DNA of 33,812 nucleotides from Acidobacteriota bacterium (GTDB taxonomy: Bacteria; Acidobacteriota; Vicinamibacteria; Vicinamibacterales; CAVVIG01). A program made the translations under genes and the position numbers. The notes beneath the pieces were generated by a model. The model was not told the DNA's origin. It did not search any database and saw nothing but the letters and a program-made list of their open reading frames with translations. Below, one piece after another: positions 16,314-23,787 of the stretch. The stretch spans positions 11,505 through 45,316 of the forward strand of contig JAHFUJ010000006.1 of NCBI GenBank assembly GCA_023265105.1, given 5' to 3'. The stretch's first letter is position 1; each line of letters begins with the position of its first letter.

Positions 16314-17876
16314 TCACCCGCGCTTGGTCGCCGCCGCGTCGGGAGAGAGTGTCCGCACCAGCTCCCGGACATCCTTCAGCGCGTCGATCGATTCGATCTG
16401 AGTGAAGGCTCGCTCCACGCGCGCGGGCGACAGGACCAGCTGCGCGCAATCGGCGAACTTGTCATGAAGTTCCTGGCGCGTGAACGGCCGGTCGGGTCCG
16501 CCTCTGTACTTGTCATCGGAAGGCTGCACCAGCGTACGGCCGTCCGCCAGGTCGACTTCGACAACACTGCGGATCTTGTCGAAGCCTTGCGCCTCAATCT
16601 TCGCATCGAAGATCCCCGTCACGCGCTCCATCATCCGCTGGACCGGCTCACTCGCGACGAACTCGTCGGTGAATTCGCGAATGCCCGCTTTTCTCCGGAT
16701 GAGGATGCTGCTCAGCAGGAACGGGATGCTGAACTTCGCCTCGAGCTCCGTCTTTGCCGTCTTGTAGCGGAGCGGCTCGAGAATGTTCGAACCAGCGCGT
16801 AAACGCACCGCCCGGACCTGCTCCGGCTTCAGGTCGTAGTCGACCACCACCTTGAGCATCGCGTCCAGGCTGGGATGACTGAGCGAGCCGCACGGATACG
16901 GCTTGATGGACACACCCGGACTGACAATCGCGTACGGCGTGCCGAGGACGGGTATGAGCCGATCGAGATCGGCTCCGCCACCGAACACCTGGAAGAACCC
17001 CCACGGGCCGTCCAGGCCTTCGTCGCCGCCGGTAAATCCCCTGGCCGCCAGGTCCGCGGCCACGATGCCGTTTTCGCACGCGCGCGCGACGTGAAGCGGC
17101 TTGGTCATCGTCCCGAAGTTGACGCGGATGCCACTCGCCATGCTCGACGCAATCGCGAGCATGTGGCCGAGTTGCTGATCGCTCAGCTTCAACAGCTTGG
17201 CGGCGGCCGCGGCCGCTCCAAACGTGCCGACCGTGCCCGAGGAGTGAAAGCCGCGCTCGTAATGATTGGGATCGATCGCTTCGGCAATCTTGCATTCGAC
17301 CTCGAAACCGATCAGGAAGGCCTCCAGAAACGCAGCGCCAGAAAGACCCAGCCGCTCGGAGATGGCAAGCGATGCCGCAAGCGGGGGCAGCGTCGGATGC
17401 GTGAGCAGACCAAACGTGCGATCGGGCGTCGTCGACAACTGTGTGTCGTCGTAGTCCATCGCATGCCCGCTTGCCCCGTTGGCCATCGCGGCAAGAGACA
17501 CCGGCGCCATCAGGCGCTCGGGACCGAGCGCCGTCGCTTCCTTCTTGTCCGTCACCGATTTCACGTACTCTCGGACGATGGCGCTGCCTCGAACGGTCGA
17601 CCCGGCCAGAATGACGCCGAGACCGTCGATCACGCAGCGCTTGGCCTGCTGAATCGCGTCGGGCGGAATGCTTTTGAGAGTCGTCGTGGCAATGAACCGC
17701 TTGACGGCGTTCGTCGAGCCTGTGATGGCCGATCCCTCGAGCTTCTTGGGCTTGACGTCGGCGAGGCTCGCGGAAGCTCCCGCCAACAGGTCAGGGGCAC
17801 CGAGGGTCGATGCAACGGCGGATCCGGCCGCGCTTCGGGCGACCACGCCAAAAAACTGCTTGCGGCTCAATCGCAT
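16314..17876 (-). CDS. MmgE/PrpD family protein with Tat-like signal
   Basis: The family includes 2-methylcitrate dehydratase and cis-aconitate decarboxylase-type enzymes. 520 aa. The N-terminus LSRKQFFGVVARSAAGSAVA looks like a twin-arginine signal with RK in place of RR, unusual for the family, which is normally cytoplasmic. Family blocks: CVIDGLGVILAGS, NGASGHAMDYDDT (active-site region), HPTLPPLAASLAISE, KPLHVARACENG and YPCGSLSHPSLDA. A cluster of secreted neighbours fits an exported, perhaps non-canonical, role. The substrate cannot be inferred. ATG 17876 is preceded by two dispersed palindromes. Confidence 0.88.
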   Translation of the reverse strand: MRLSRKQFFGVVARSAAGSAVASTLGAPDLLAGASASLADVKPKKLEGSAITGSTNAVKRFIATTTLKSIPPDAIQQAKRCVIDGLGVILAGSTVRGSAIVREYVKSVTDKKEATALGPERLMAPVSLAAMANGASGHAMDYDDTQLSTTPDRTFGLLTHPTLPPLAASLAISERLGLSGAAFLEAFLIGFEVECKIAEAIDPNHYERGFHSSGTVGTFGAAAAAAKLLKLSDQQLGHMLAIASSMASGIRVNFGTMTKPLHVARACENGIVAADLAARGFTGGDEGLDGPWGFFQVFGGGADLDRLIPVLGTPYAIVSPGVSIKPYPCGSLSHPSLDAMLKVVVDYDLKPEQVRAVRLRAGSNILEPLRYKTAKTELEAKFSIPFLLSSILIRRKAGIREFTDEFVASEPVQRMMERVTGIFDAKIEAQGFDKIRSVVEVDLADGRTLVQPSDDKYRGGPDRPFTRQELHDKFADCAQLVLSPARVERAFTQIESIDALKDVRELVRTLSPDAAATKRG

Positions 17877-17889
17877 GGCGAATCCTCTC

Positions 17890-17930
17890 GTCCGGCTCGA
17901 GCCGGCGTCATGGTCCGGCTAGAGCCGGAT
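17890..17930. repeat. Two dispersed palindromes in the MmgE-TolB spacer
   Basis: GTCCGGCTCGAGCCGG (17890-17905) and GTCCGGCTAGAGCCGGAT (17913-17930). The loops are CGAG and TAGA-like variants of the common TGAA. They lie just upstream of the MmgE/PrpD start, inside the presumed transcript. Confidence 0.85.
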
Positions 17931-17978
17931 ATTACAACCACAGATGAGGACATGCACTGCAGGATCATACCGCGGACG

Positions 17979-19787
17979 CTACCGCCGTGGCGTCGGTGAC
18001 GGCTGCCACGCGGGCGTGCCGTCCTCCCATTGGTTGTCCGTCAACTGCTGGACGTCGGCGCCGTCGTACCGCATCACGAACAGCTCGCCGTACGGCTGCG
18101 GCGCGTCGGTGTAGATCACTTCGTCCTTGAAGCCCATGCGCGAGCTCGCAAAGACGATGTGCTCGCCATCCGGCGACCAGCCTTGATGCGCGTCGTTCCC
18201 GGGCGACGAGGTGAGACGCCGCGCGCCCGTGCCGTCTGGTTTGATCGTAAAGATCTCGTAGTCGCCCTTGTCGAGCCGCGAGAACATGATCAGGTCGCCG
18301 CGCGGCGACCAGAGCGGAAAGTTGTCGTACCCGGACGTGAGCGTCGTGACCGCCTTCGTGTCGATGTTCATCACGCGCAGCCCCTCGCCGTCCGGCCCGA
18401 ACGTGCGATAGACGAAGCGCCGGCCATCGGGCGCCAGCGACGGGAAGCCGTTGTTGTTCGGGCCGCTCGTCAGCTCGCGGAATCCCGATCCGTCCGGACT
18501 GATCACCGCAATCTGCGCCCCGCCGTTGACACGATCGGCGGCCTTCAGGAACAGGTCGTGGAACCCGTTGAAGAACGCCCCGAACGTGCCGATGCCGAAG
18601 ATGATGGCGTCGCCGCGCGCCGACCACTGCGGCCCGAGGACGCTGCGGCCGTCCTGATGGAAGACGACCGTCGACGTGTCGCTGCCGGATTCCACCACGA
18701 GCAAGTTGTTGCTGGCCGGCGGCGGCACGTAGGTCGTCATCGCGTAGCGTTCGCCCGACGGATGGAACGACGGCTGCATCCCGCCGAGCCTCAGCTCGTA
18801 GTTCGGAAGGCGACTCCACATCCTGCGCCCGACGCCTGGACCCGCGGGCAACCGCTTGTGAAACGCCACGCGCGTCCCGTCGGGCGACCAGGCGGCGCTT
18901 CGCAAATTGCCCTTCGGTCCGCGTTTGCCGCCGGCGTAGTGAATCCCGGCGCCTTCAGCATCTTTTCTGATGAACGCGATCTCGTTCGACGCCAGGAACA
19001 CCGGAGCCATCTTCACACCGGGGCCGCTCGGCACGTCGCTCGCCGCTCCCGTCACGATATCGATCGAAACGATTCTCGTGTTGCCGCCGTTGAGCGTGGG
19101 CAGCCGATACGCCATCGTCTCTTCCGCGGGCAGGCAATAGGTGACGATGCGCTGGCTGTCGGCGGACCACTTCGGGCTGCCGCAGAAGTCGCCGTGCGGG
19201 GTGATGCGCTTCAGACCGGAGCCGTCCGGATGAACGAGGTAGATGTCGACGACGTGCAGATGTTCCCAGCGGCCGTGCGCGAACGGCAGACCGCTGCCGC
19301 GATCCGATGAGAACGCGATCCACCTGCCGTCGGGCGACCACGCGGGACGGAAGTCGCCGCCGGCGCCCGAGGTGAGCGGCTTCGCACGGCGTGTCTGCAC
19401 GTCGAGCAGCCACAGATCGGCGGTGCCGCTGGCCCGCGACGTCACGAAGACGATCTGCCGGCCATCGGGCGAGAACGCGGCCTGATCGTCGAACGCCGGG
19501 CTGTCGGTGAGCCGCTCGAGATCGGCGCCGTTCGGGCGCACGCGATAGAGATCCGCCGAGCCCCCACGCTCCGACGTGAACGCCAGCCACGCGGCGTCTG
19601 GCGACCACGCGGGGTTGTAGTCGACGTCGGGCGACGCCAGCAGCGGACGCTCGTCGCTGCCGTCCGCGGCTGCGACGAACAGCCCGACCTCACCCGGAAC
19701 CGGGAACACGCGAGTGAAAAATAGCTTCTGCGGATCGGGTGCGGCGACAGCACTCACCGCAACGAGAACAGCCAGGCAGATGCGCAT
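17979..19787 (-). CDS. Exported TolB-like WD40/PD40 beta-propeller protein
   Basis: 602 aa with a short signal peptide (MRICLAVLVAVSAVAA). PD40-type blades recur throughout: NPAWSPDAAWLAFTSERGGS, AFSPDGRQIVFVTSR, PAWSPDGRWIAFSSDRG, AAWSPDGTRVAF, PLWSPRGDLIMFSRLDKGDY and QGWSPDGEHIVFASSR. The pattern is that of periplasmic TolB-like sensors or scaffolds; no catalytic domain is fused, so a peptidase of the prolyl-oligopeptidase type is excluded. ATG 19787 has AGGA at a good distance. First gene of the minus-strand cluster (102 bases to the MmgE gene). Confidence 0.87.
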   Translation of the reverse strand: MRICLAVLVAVSAVAAPDPQKLFFTRVFPVPGEVGLFVAAADGSDERPLLASPDVDYNPAWSPDAAWLAFTSERGGSADLYRVRPNGADLERLTDSPAFDDQAAFSPDGRQIVFVTSRASGTADLWLLDVQTRRAKPLTSGAGGDFRPAWSPDGRWIAFSSDRGSGLPFAHGRWEHLHVVDIYLVHPDGSGLKRITPHGDFCGSPKWSADSQRIVTYCLPAEETMAYRLPTLNGGNTRIVSIDIVTGAASDVPSGPGVKMAPVFLASNEIAFIRKDAEGAGIHYAGGKRGPKGNLRSAAWSPDGTRVAFHKRLPAGPGVGRRMWSRLPNYELRLGGMQPSFHPSGERYAMTTYVPPPASNNLLVVESGSDTSTVVFHQDGRSVLGPQWSARGDAIIFGIGTFGAFFNGFHDLFLKAADRVNGGAQIAVISPDGSGFRELTSGPNNNGFPSLAPDGRRFVYRTFGPDGEGLRVMNIDTKAVTTLTSGYDNFPLWSPRGDLIMFSRLDKGDYEIFTIKPDGTGARRLTSSPGNDAHQGWSPDGEHIVFASSRMGFKDEVIYTDAPQPYGELFVMRYDGADVQQLTDNQWEDGTPAWQPSPTPRR

Positions 19788-20045
19788 CGTGTCCTACTTT
19801 CCCAGACGGGAATCAGGTGAACCGCCCGACATTTCGTGCATTATGCACCGGTTCCGCTGCCCATAGCGACATGGCGCCGCCGCGGCTTCGGCCGAACGAC
19901 CGGTCACGATGCGGTGTCACTTCCGCGCGTTGAAGGACGCGCGACCTGAAGTACTCGTACTCCGGATCGGCGCTTATGTTCGTGAAGGGAAGCACGGCCG
20001 CCGAAAGTGAATCTGAGCCAGGGGCGCGAACGCAGGAGGTCCAGT
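19788..20045. other. Spacer between the secreted-protein cluster and the first PIN toxin
   Basis: No intact gene. It should hold the promoter of the TolB-like gene, though no clear hexamer pair is seen. It contains the kinase/TolB-type remnant listed separately. Confidence 0.5.
19930..20015 (-). pseudogene. Remnant of a TolB-like domain from a kinase/adenylate-cyclase type regulator
   Basis: The minus strand reads DSLSAAVLPFTNISADPEYE then YFRS. SIAVLPFxNxSADPExEYF is the hallmark opening of the TolB-like domain fused to Ser/Thr kinases, cyclases and OmpR-type regulators in acidobacteria. Nothing recognisable follows. A piece of kinase domain lies on the same strand at 20764-20841, on the other side of the toxin-antitoxin pair. 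Confidence 0.6.
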
Positions 20046-20456
20046 TCAAGGCAGGAATGAGAAAACCCTGCTTCCAGATGGGCGATATACAACAAAGTGC
20101 CGCCGGTCCAAGGTGAACACTCGATGGAGCATTTCGCGCTCGGCGACGCGCACGAGCGCGGCGTCGGCCAGATCCATTGGCAAGTCCTTGTACTTGTCCA
20201 TGAGGGCCCTCATTCGCGGCGCATCGCCGCGATCCAGCGGCAGGAGTCGCAGGATCTCGGTTTCGAGCATTTCCCAGAGGGCCCGCTGCCTCTCCCACGA
20301 GAATCCCAACAGATACATCGCTTCGGTGAGTGCCGGCCAAACCGTCACGAGCGGATCGCGGATGGTCTTGAGAGCGGCAACGCAGGCCTCGTGGTGCGGA
20401 TCATCGTGATCGAGCACCGCCACGAGTGGTCCCGCGTCAACGAGCACGGCGCGCAC
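20046..20456 (-). CDS. PIN-domain ribonuclease toxin (VapC-like)
   Basis: 136 aa. PIN domains cut RNA with a cluster of acidic residues; here Asp7 (VLVDAGPL), Glu45 (PALTEAMYLL), Asp95/Asp99 (MDLADAALV) and Asp117 (TLDRRHF) are in the expected places. The start is a GTG at 20456 lying inside the antitoxin gene, a 20-base overlap, so toxin translation is coupled to antitoxin. Normal length, no sign of damage. Confidence 0.9.
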   Translation of the reverse strand: MRAVLVDAGPLVAVLDHDDPHHEACVAALKTIRDPLVTVWPALTEAMYLLGFSWERQRALWEMLETEILRLLPLDRGDAPRMRALMDKYKDLPMDLADAALVRVAEREMLHRVFTLDRRHFVVYRPSGSRVFSFLP

Positions 20457-20712
20457 GATGCTTCGCTTCGAGCAGCTTGCGGAACTTCTCCCCGGTGTGC
20501 TCCGACAGGCGGCGGCCGCCGCTGCCAGCGCCTCCGATGAGGTGAGCCAGACGCTCGTAGGCGCTTAGCGCCTCCGCGGACGCTGGTGCCTCCAACTGTT
20601 CGAGCGTGGCGATGGCCCGCCGAATGACGTCGGATTTCGTGCGGCCGGTCTGCCTCGCCAGGCGGCGAATGACACGCTCCGTGCGCTCGTCAAGACGAAC
20701 ACTGACCGGCAT
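20437..20712 (-). CDS. Ribbon-helix-helix antitoxin
   Basis: 91 aa. The N-terminus MPVSVRLDERTERVIRRLAR followed by TGRTKSDVIRRAI is a CopG/VapB-type ribbon-helix-helix; the C-terminal part (SEHTGEKFRKLLEAKHRARR) would bind the toxin. ATG 20712 has a GGAGGTGAGG ribosome site just upstream. The longer open frame upstream encodes kinase sequence and is not part of this gene. Expected to repress its own promoter. Confidence 0.88.
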   Translation of the reverse strand: MPVSVRLDERTERVIRRLARQTGRTKSDVIRRAIATLEQLEAPASAEALSAYERLAHLIGGAGSGGRRLSEHTGEKFRKLLEAKHRARRAR

Positions 20713-20763
20713 CCTCACCTCCGTATCACGGTATTGTACTACAGGCAGCGCTACGGCGCCCGG

Positions 20764-20841
20764 CGCGCTCATGGTGTCCGCGGGCGACTCGCCGCGGAAC
20801 GCGCGCTGGCCGGTCAACAGCTCGTACAAAATCGCGCCGAG
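20764..20841 (-). pseudogene. Ser/Thr protein kinase fragment
   Basis: The minus strand reads LGAILYELLTGQRAFRGESP then ADTMSA, the subdomain IX-X segment of PknB-type kinases (usually SLGxxLYExLTGxxAF). It begins immediately at the edge of the 25-bp direct repeat and runs into the antitoxin upstream region. Together with 19930-20015 it looks like one kinase-TolB gene interrupted and mostly lost. Confidence 0.65.
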
Positions 20842-20866
20842 CCGTGCCGCGCATGTTATCAGAACG
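20842..20866. repeat. 25-bp direct repeat, copy 1
   Basis: Begins CCGTGCCGCGCATGTT and ends ATCAGAACG. It is identical to 21524-21548. The kinase remnant ends exactly at its left edge. Confidence 0.9.
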
Positions 20867-21017
20867 ATCCCGTCTGTCCGGGAATTTCGAGTGAATCAAC
20901 GCAGCCGTCCGATGTCTTCATGCAGGCGTTAAACGCGACCGCACGGATTCGGTGCGCGAGCGGATAGGTATCCTTGAAATCTGACTGTGTGACAATCATA
21001 TTTCATGGAATCTGTCG

Positions 21018-21497
21018 TCACCCCCAGATGCCGAGCGCCCGGCGAACGTCGATCAGCTGAGCGAGGTGATGGGCGTTGTGGTCGCCGACGAGGAGCACCT
21101 CGCGCAGGTAAGTCTGGCTCGAGCCGTGCGGAATCTTTGCGAAGAGATCGATGCGCGGGTTCATCGCAAGCCGCTGCATCGCCTTCAGGTCGCGCTTGAA
21201 CGCGGCGATCGACCCGTTCCAGGCCGCGGAATTTTTCGGCGCGGGCGCCTTCGGCCAATAATCGTCCGGCCACTTCATCGTGTGTTCGTACCGCGGATTC
21301 ACGCAGAAGTCCAGGATGTCGGCCTGCGCAATCCGCATGTGCTCGACGAGCTGCCAGAGCGAATGCGCGAAGCCCTTGGGCACCAGACCGCGCAGGCGCG
21401 GCGGCACACCCTTCACCACGCTGTCGAAATCCGCGTGTGCGCTGTTCCAGGTCAGGAAGTCCGCAAGCTGCTGACGGAGCTCTTCGTTCGCCGCCAT
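21018..21497 (-). CDS. DinB-family putative metal-dependent protein
   Basis: 159 aa. A four-helix DinB-type fold is suggested by His in SLWQLVEHMRIAQADIL and by HNAHHLAQLIDVRRALG near the C-terminus, the usual three-His metal site; the central region (MKWPDDYWPK...AFKRDLKAM) matches DinB proteins of acidobacteria. Proposed roles in the superfamily include thiol-dependent transferases; no substrate can be named. ATG 21497 has GAGGA upstream; a longer frame to 21536 would start inside the 25-bp direct repeat. It is flanked by the two direct repeats, and its first third is duplicated at 11179-11364. Confidence 0.82.
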   Translation of the reverse strand: MAANEELRQQLADFLTWNSAHADFDSVVKGVPPRLRGLVPKGFAHSLWQLVEHMRIAQADILDFCVNPRYEHTMKWPDDYWPKAPAPKNSAAWNGSIAAFKRDLKAMQRLAMNPRIDLFAKIPHGSSQTYLREVLLVGDHNAHHLAQLIDVRRALGIWG

Positions 21498-21523
21498 GGG
21501 TCCTCGAATCTTTGCATGGTCAA

Positions 21524-21548
21524 CCGTGCCGCGCATGTTATCAGAACG
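21524..21548. repeat. 25-bp direct repeat, copy 2
   Basis: Perfect copy of 20842-20866, 682 bp away and in the same orientation, just upstream of the DinB-family gene. The pair brackets that gene. Confidence 0.9.
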
Positions 21549-21679
21549 GGTCGTCCCTCGGCTGGACGGCGGGGCTGAGGACGTGGGCCAAAGGGCTGAC
21601 GAAACAAGATCTCAGTCATCGACGGCCAAAACCGTTACAATGACGGATTGAGGAGCTCGTTGCGAAGAGGAGGTTTCAG

Positions 21680-22741
21680 ATGAGACGTCGATTCCTTGCG
21701 TCAACCGGCGCTCTGGCGGTTGCGATCGCCGTCGTGTCGCTGATGCCGGTGTCCGTTGCCGGCCAGGCCCCCACGTCCGCGAAAGCGAAGACGACGGTCC
21801 CGGCGAAGGCCTACGCGCCGCCCCGCACGGCCGACGGCCACCCGGATCTTCAGGGTGTGTGGGACTTCCGCAACGTCATCCCTTTGGAACGACCCAGCCA
21901 GTACGCCGGCAAAGCGTTTCTGACCGACGAGGAAGCGGCTGAATGGGAGAAGTCAACGTCCGAACGCCTGGACATGGACCGCCGCGACGACGACCCCACA
22001 CGGACACCGGCCGTCGTCAACGGAGCAGCCGCCACCGCCGACGTCGCCCGGGCCTACAACGAGTTCTGGTGGGACTACGGGAAGAAGTTCCTCGGGAGCA
22101 AGCGGAGCTCGTTGATTGTCGATCCGCCGGACGGAAAGATTCCAGCCTTAACGCCCGAGGCGAAGAAGAGAGCGGACGAAAACGCCGAGCGTCGGGCTCG
22201 CCCGGCGTTGGGCCCAGAGGATCGAGGCATTACCGAGCGCTGTATCATGGGATTCAATGCCGGGCCGCCGATGCTGCCCGGTGCGTACAACAACAACCTG
22301 CAGCTGTTCCAGACCCACGACTACGTCGCGATCTTCACCGAGATGGTGCACACCGCGCGCGTCGTCCCGCTGGACGGGCGTCCGCACGTGGGCATTCCGC
22401 AGTGGTCGGGGAGCTCGCGTGGCCACTGGGAGGGCAACACGTTGGTGGTCGAGACCAGCGGCTTCTACCAGAACACGTCGTTCCCGAACTCCAGCCCGAA
22501 CATGCATCTCATCGAAAAGTTCTCGCGCGTTGATTTGGACACCCTTCTCTACGAATTCACGGTGAGCGATCCGACGACCTGGACGAAACCGTTTACGGCG
22601 CAGGTGCCGATGCGGAAGAGTGACCAATCGGTATTTGAGTACGCGTGTCACGAGGGGAATTACGCGATGATTGGCATCCTCAGCGGCGCTCGAGCCGTCG
22701 AGAACGGCGCCGGGGAAGCCGCGAAGAAAGGATCGAGGTAA
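21680..22741 (+). CDS. Secreted acidobacterial protein of unknown function
   Basis: 353 aa. The signal peptide MRRRFLASTGALAVAIAVVS...VAGQ is followed by PRTADGHPDLQGVWDF, the opening motif of a large secreted family in acidobacteria. Later features are ERCIMGFNAGPPMLPGAYNN (one Cys), QTHDYVAIFTEMVHTARVVP, GSSRGHWEGNTLVVETSGFY, and YACHEGNYAMIGILSGAR near the end. No catalytic motif is recognised. A GAGGAGG site precedes the ATG by 6 bases. It stands alone between a minus-strand DinB gene and a convergent toxin-antitoxin pair. Confidence 0.8.
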   Translation: MRRRFLASTGALAVAIAVVSLMPVSVAGQAPTSAKAKTTVPAKAYAPPRTADGHPDLQGVWDFRNVIPLERPSQYAGKAFLTDEEAAEWEKSTSERLDMDRRDDDPTRTPAVVNGAAATADVARAYNEFWWDYGKKFLGSKRSSLIVDPPDGKIPALTPEAKKRADENAERRARPALGPEDRGITERCIMGFNAGPPMLPGAYNNNLQLFQTHDYVAIFTEMVHTARVVPLDGRPHVGIPQWSGSSRGHWEGNTLVVETSGFYQNTSFPNSSPNMHLIEKFSRVDLDTLLYEFTVSDPTTWTKPFTAQVPMRKSDQSVFEYACHEGNYAMIGILSGARAVENGAGEAAKKGSR

Positions 22742-22781
22742 GCCGCGCCCCGGACGGGGAGCCTGCCGGCGATCCGTGCCG

Positions 22782-23258
22782 CTAACGACGTTTGTCTTTG
22801 AGGCCCGCGAGGAACTCGGTCGGGGTTTCGACGCGCATGCCATGTCTGAGCGCCGCCAGGAAGTGACGCCGATTGTCGGTGATCACGACCCCCGCCCCCG
22901 CCGCTCGCGCCACTTCGGCGATGTGCGTGTCGTAGATGCGGCCGCCGGCCGTGCCATCCTGCGCCGCCAGGTTCAGCATCGGCCGTCGATCGGTCGCGGG
23001 CAGATCGTGTACTGACATTCGCGCGAAGACCTCCTCCTGGAGCAACCGGACGGCATTGGCCGGAGTGAGTCTGAATTCGGGCGGCAGCCGGGTCGACACC
23101 GAGAAGAACTCGAGGCAGCAATGCCAGGCCGTGGCGGGCGCCGACACCTGCTTTTCGGCGATCGCGTGCAGGAGCGATTGCGCCGGCGCGCTCTGCGGTC
23201 CGAAATCAACCAGGCCGGCCAGCAGCGCGCTCGTATCAAGAAAGACGGTTACGGCCAC
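22782..23258 (-). CDS. PIN-domain ribonuclease toxin (VapC-like), second copy
   Basis: 158 aa. Acidic residues Asp8 (VFLDTSALLAG), Glu50 (CCLEFFS), Asp110 (IYDTHIAEVA) and Asp128 (VVITDNRRHF) form the PIN active site. The start is a GTG at 23258, overlapping the antitoxin gene by 10 bases. It is not closely similar to the first PIN protein, so the two pairs were probably acquired independently. Confidence 0.9.
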   Translation of the reverse strand: MAVTVFLDTSALLAGLVDFGPQSAPAQSLLHAIAEKQVSAPATAWHCCLEFFSVSTRLPPEFRLTPANAVRLLQEEVFARMSVHDLPATDRRPMLNLAAQDGTAGGRIYDTHIAEVARAAGAGVVITDNRRHFLAALRHGMRVETPTEFLAGLKDKRR

Positions 23259-23503
23259 CGGTTTCGCTCTTCCTCGACGAGCGCGGCCACATCGACCATC
23301 GGCCGTGTCTCGACGGGAGCGGTAGGCCGCGCCACTAGCCGCCGGCCGATCTTGAGCAACCGGGGTGGGGACGCGACCCGTTCGAGGCGGATGCCGAGAT
23401 CGTCGACGGTGACCTCGAGCTCGGTGCCCGGACCGAGCGCCGCGCGGTCGCGGATTGGCGCCGGAATCACCACTCGGCCTGCCTTATCGATGGTAGTTCT
23501 CAT
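23249..23503 (-). CDS. AbrB/MazE-type (swapped-hairpin) antitoxin
   Basis: 84 aa. MRTTIDKAGRVVIPAPIRDR followed by GTELEVTVDDLGIRLER is the SpoVT/AbrB DNA-binding hairpin; the C-terminus (VDVAALVEEERNRW) would wrap the toxin. ATG 23503 has no Shine-Dalgarno. Two ATACCA words in the same orientation (23502-23507 and 23513-23518), 11 bp apart, overlap the start and may be its operator. Different family from the other antitoxin in the window. Confidence 0.88.
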   Translation of the reverse strand: MRTTIDKAGRVVIPAPIRDRAALGPGTELEVTVDDLGIRLERVASPPRLLKIGRRLVARPTAPVETRPMVDVAALVEEERNRWP

Positions 23504-23602
23504 ACCAATAGAATACCATGCACCGGGATGTTCAGCGGCATGGTCATCCATCAGCGCTTCCACCCGGCTCGCGAGCTACTCCGAAAAGCTCCTGTACTTG
23601 AC

Positions 23603-23674
23603 ATAGCTTTCAGCTCTCAGCTGTCAGCTAACACCTCCAGCACTGAAAGCTGAGAGCTGACAGCTGATAGCTAT
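23603..23674. repeat. Iterated-word palindrome (7-nt period)
   Basis: 27-nt arms 23603-23629 and 23648-23674 around an 18-nt loop, built from TCAGCTN words. The arms match at 24 of 27 positions; the three mismatches fall at arm positions 7, 14 and 21, exactly one per word. This is the clearest case of the element class in the window. Confidence 0.92.
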
Positions 23675-23729
23675 TGCCGCGAAATGTCGGCCGCCCCTGA
23701 CAAGAACTGTCAGTCGAGCGTGCAGGTCC

Positions 23730-23745
23730 GTGCACGCGCGTGCAC
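23730..23745. promoter_or_regulatory. Perfect 16-bp palindrome upstream of the pilin gene
   Basis: GTGCACGCGCGTGCAC is fully self-complementary; a further CGTGCA word precedes it at 23719-23724. It lies 8 bp before the sigma54-like element, a plausible place for a regulator, though activators of sigma54 usually bind farther upstream. Confidence 0.4.
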
Positions 23746-23752
23746 TTCCCCC

Positions 23753-23767
23753 TGGTACCAACTTTGG
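23753..23767 (+). promoter_or_regulatory. Sigma54-like promoter of the pilin gene
   Basis: TGGTACCAACTTTGG against the consensus TGGCAC-N5-TTGC: the -24 GG and the spacing are correct, but the -12 GC is GG. Pilin genes are often sigma54-dependent, which raises the odds. The start point would be at about 23779. Confidence 0.35.
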
Positions 23768-23787
23768 ACAGATGAGATTTTGCTTCG

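Larger units (their letters stand above)
20713..21017. other. Spacer between antitoxin and DinB-family gene
   Basis: Holds the kinase scrap (20764-20841) and one 25-bp direct repeat (20842-20866). The rest (20867-21017) shows no gene. A near-palindromic gcgttaaacgc lies at about 20927-20937. Confidence 0.5.
23504..23787. other. Divergent spacer between antitoxin and pilin gene
   Basis: Contains the ATACCA direct repeat at the antitoxin start, the iterated-word palindrome 23603-23674, a CTGACA-AGAAC-TGTCAG dyad (23697-23713), the 16-bp palindrome at 23730-23745 and a sigma54-like element. No gene is seen. Confidence 0.55.

Noticed and set aside
14568-16802. 744-codon plus-strand open frame across the MBL, PQQ and MmgE genes
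   Set aside because: It crosses several well-supported minus-strand genes and their spacers and has composition typical of antisense frames.
20927-20937. Possible integron attC core (gcgttaaacgc)
   Set aside because: It fits GTTRRRY in both directions only because it is a short palindrome; no second core at attC distance and no integrase.
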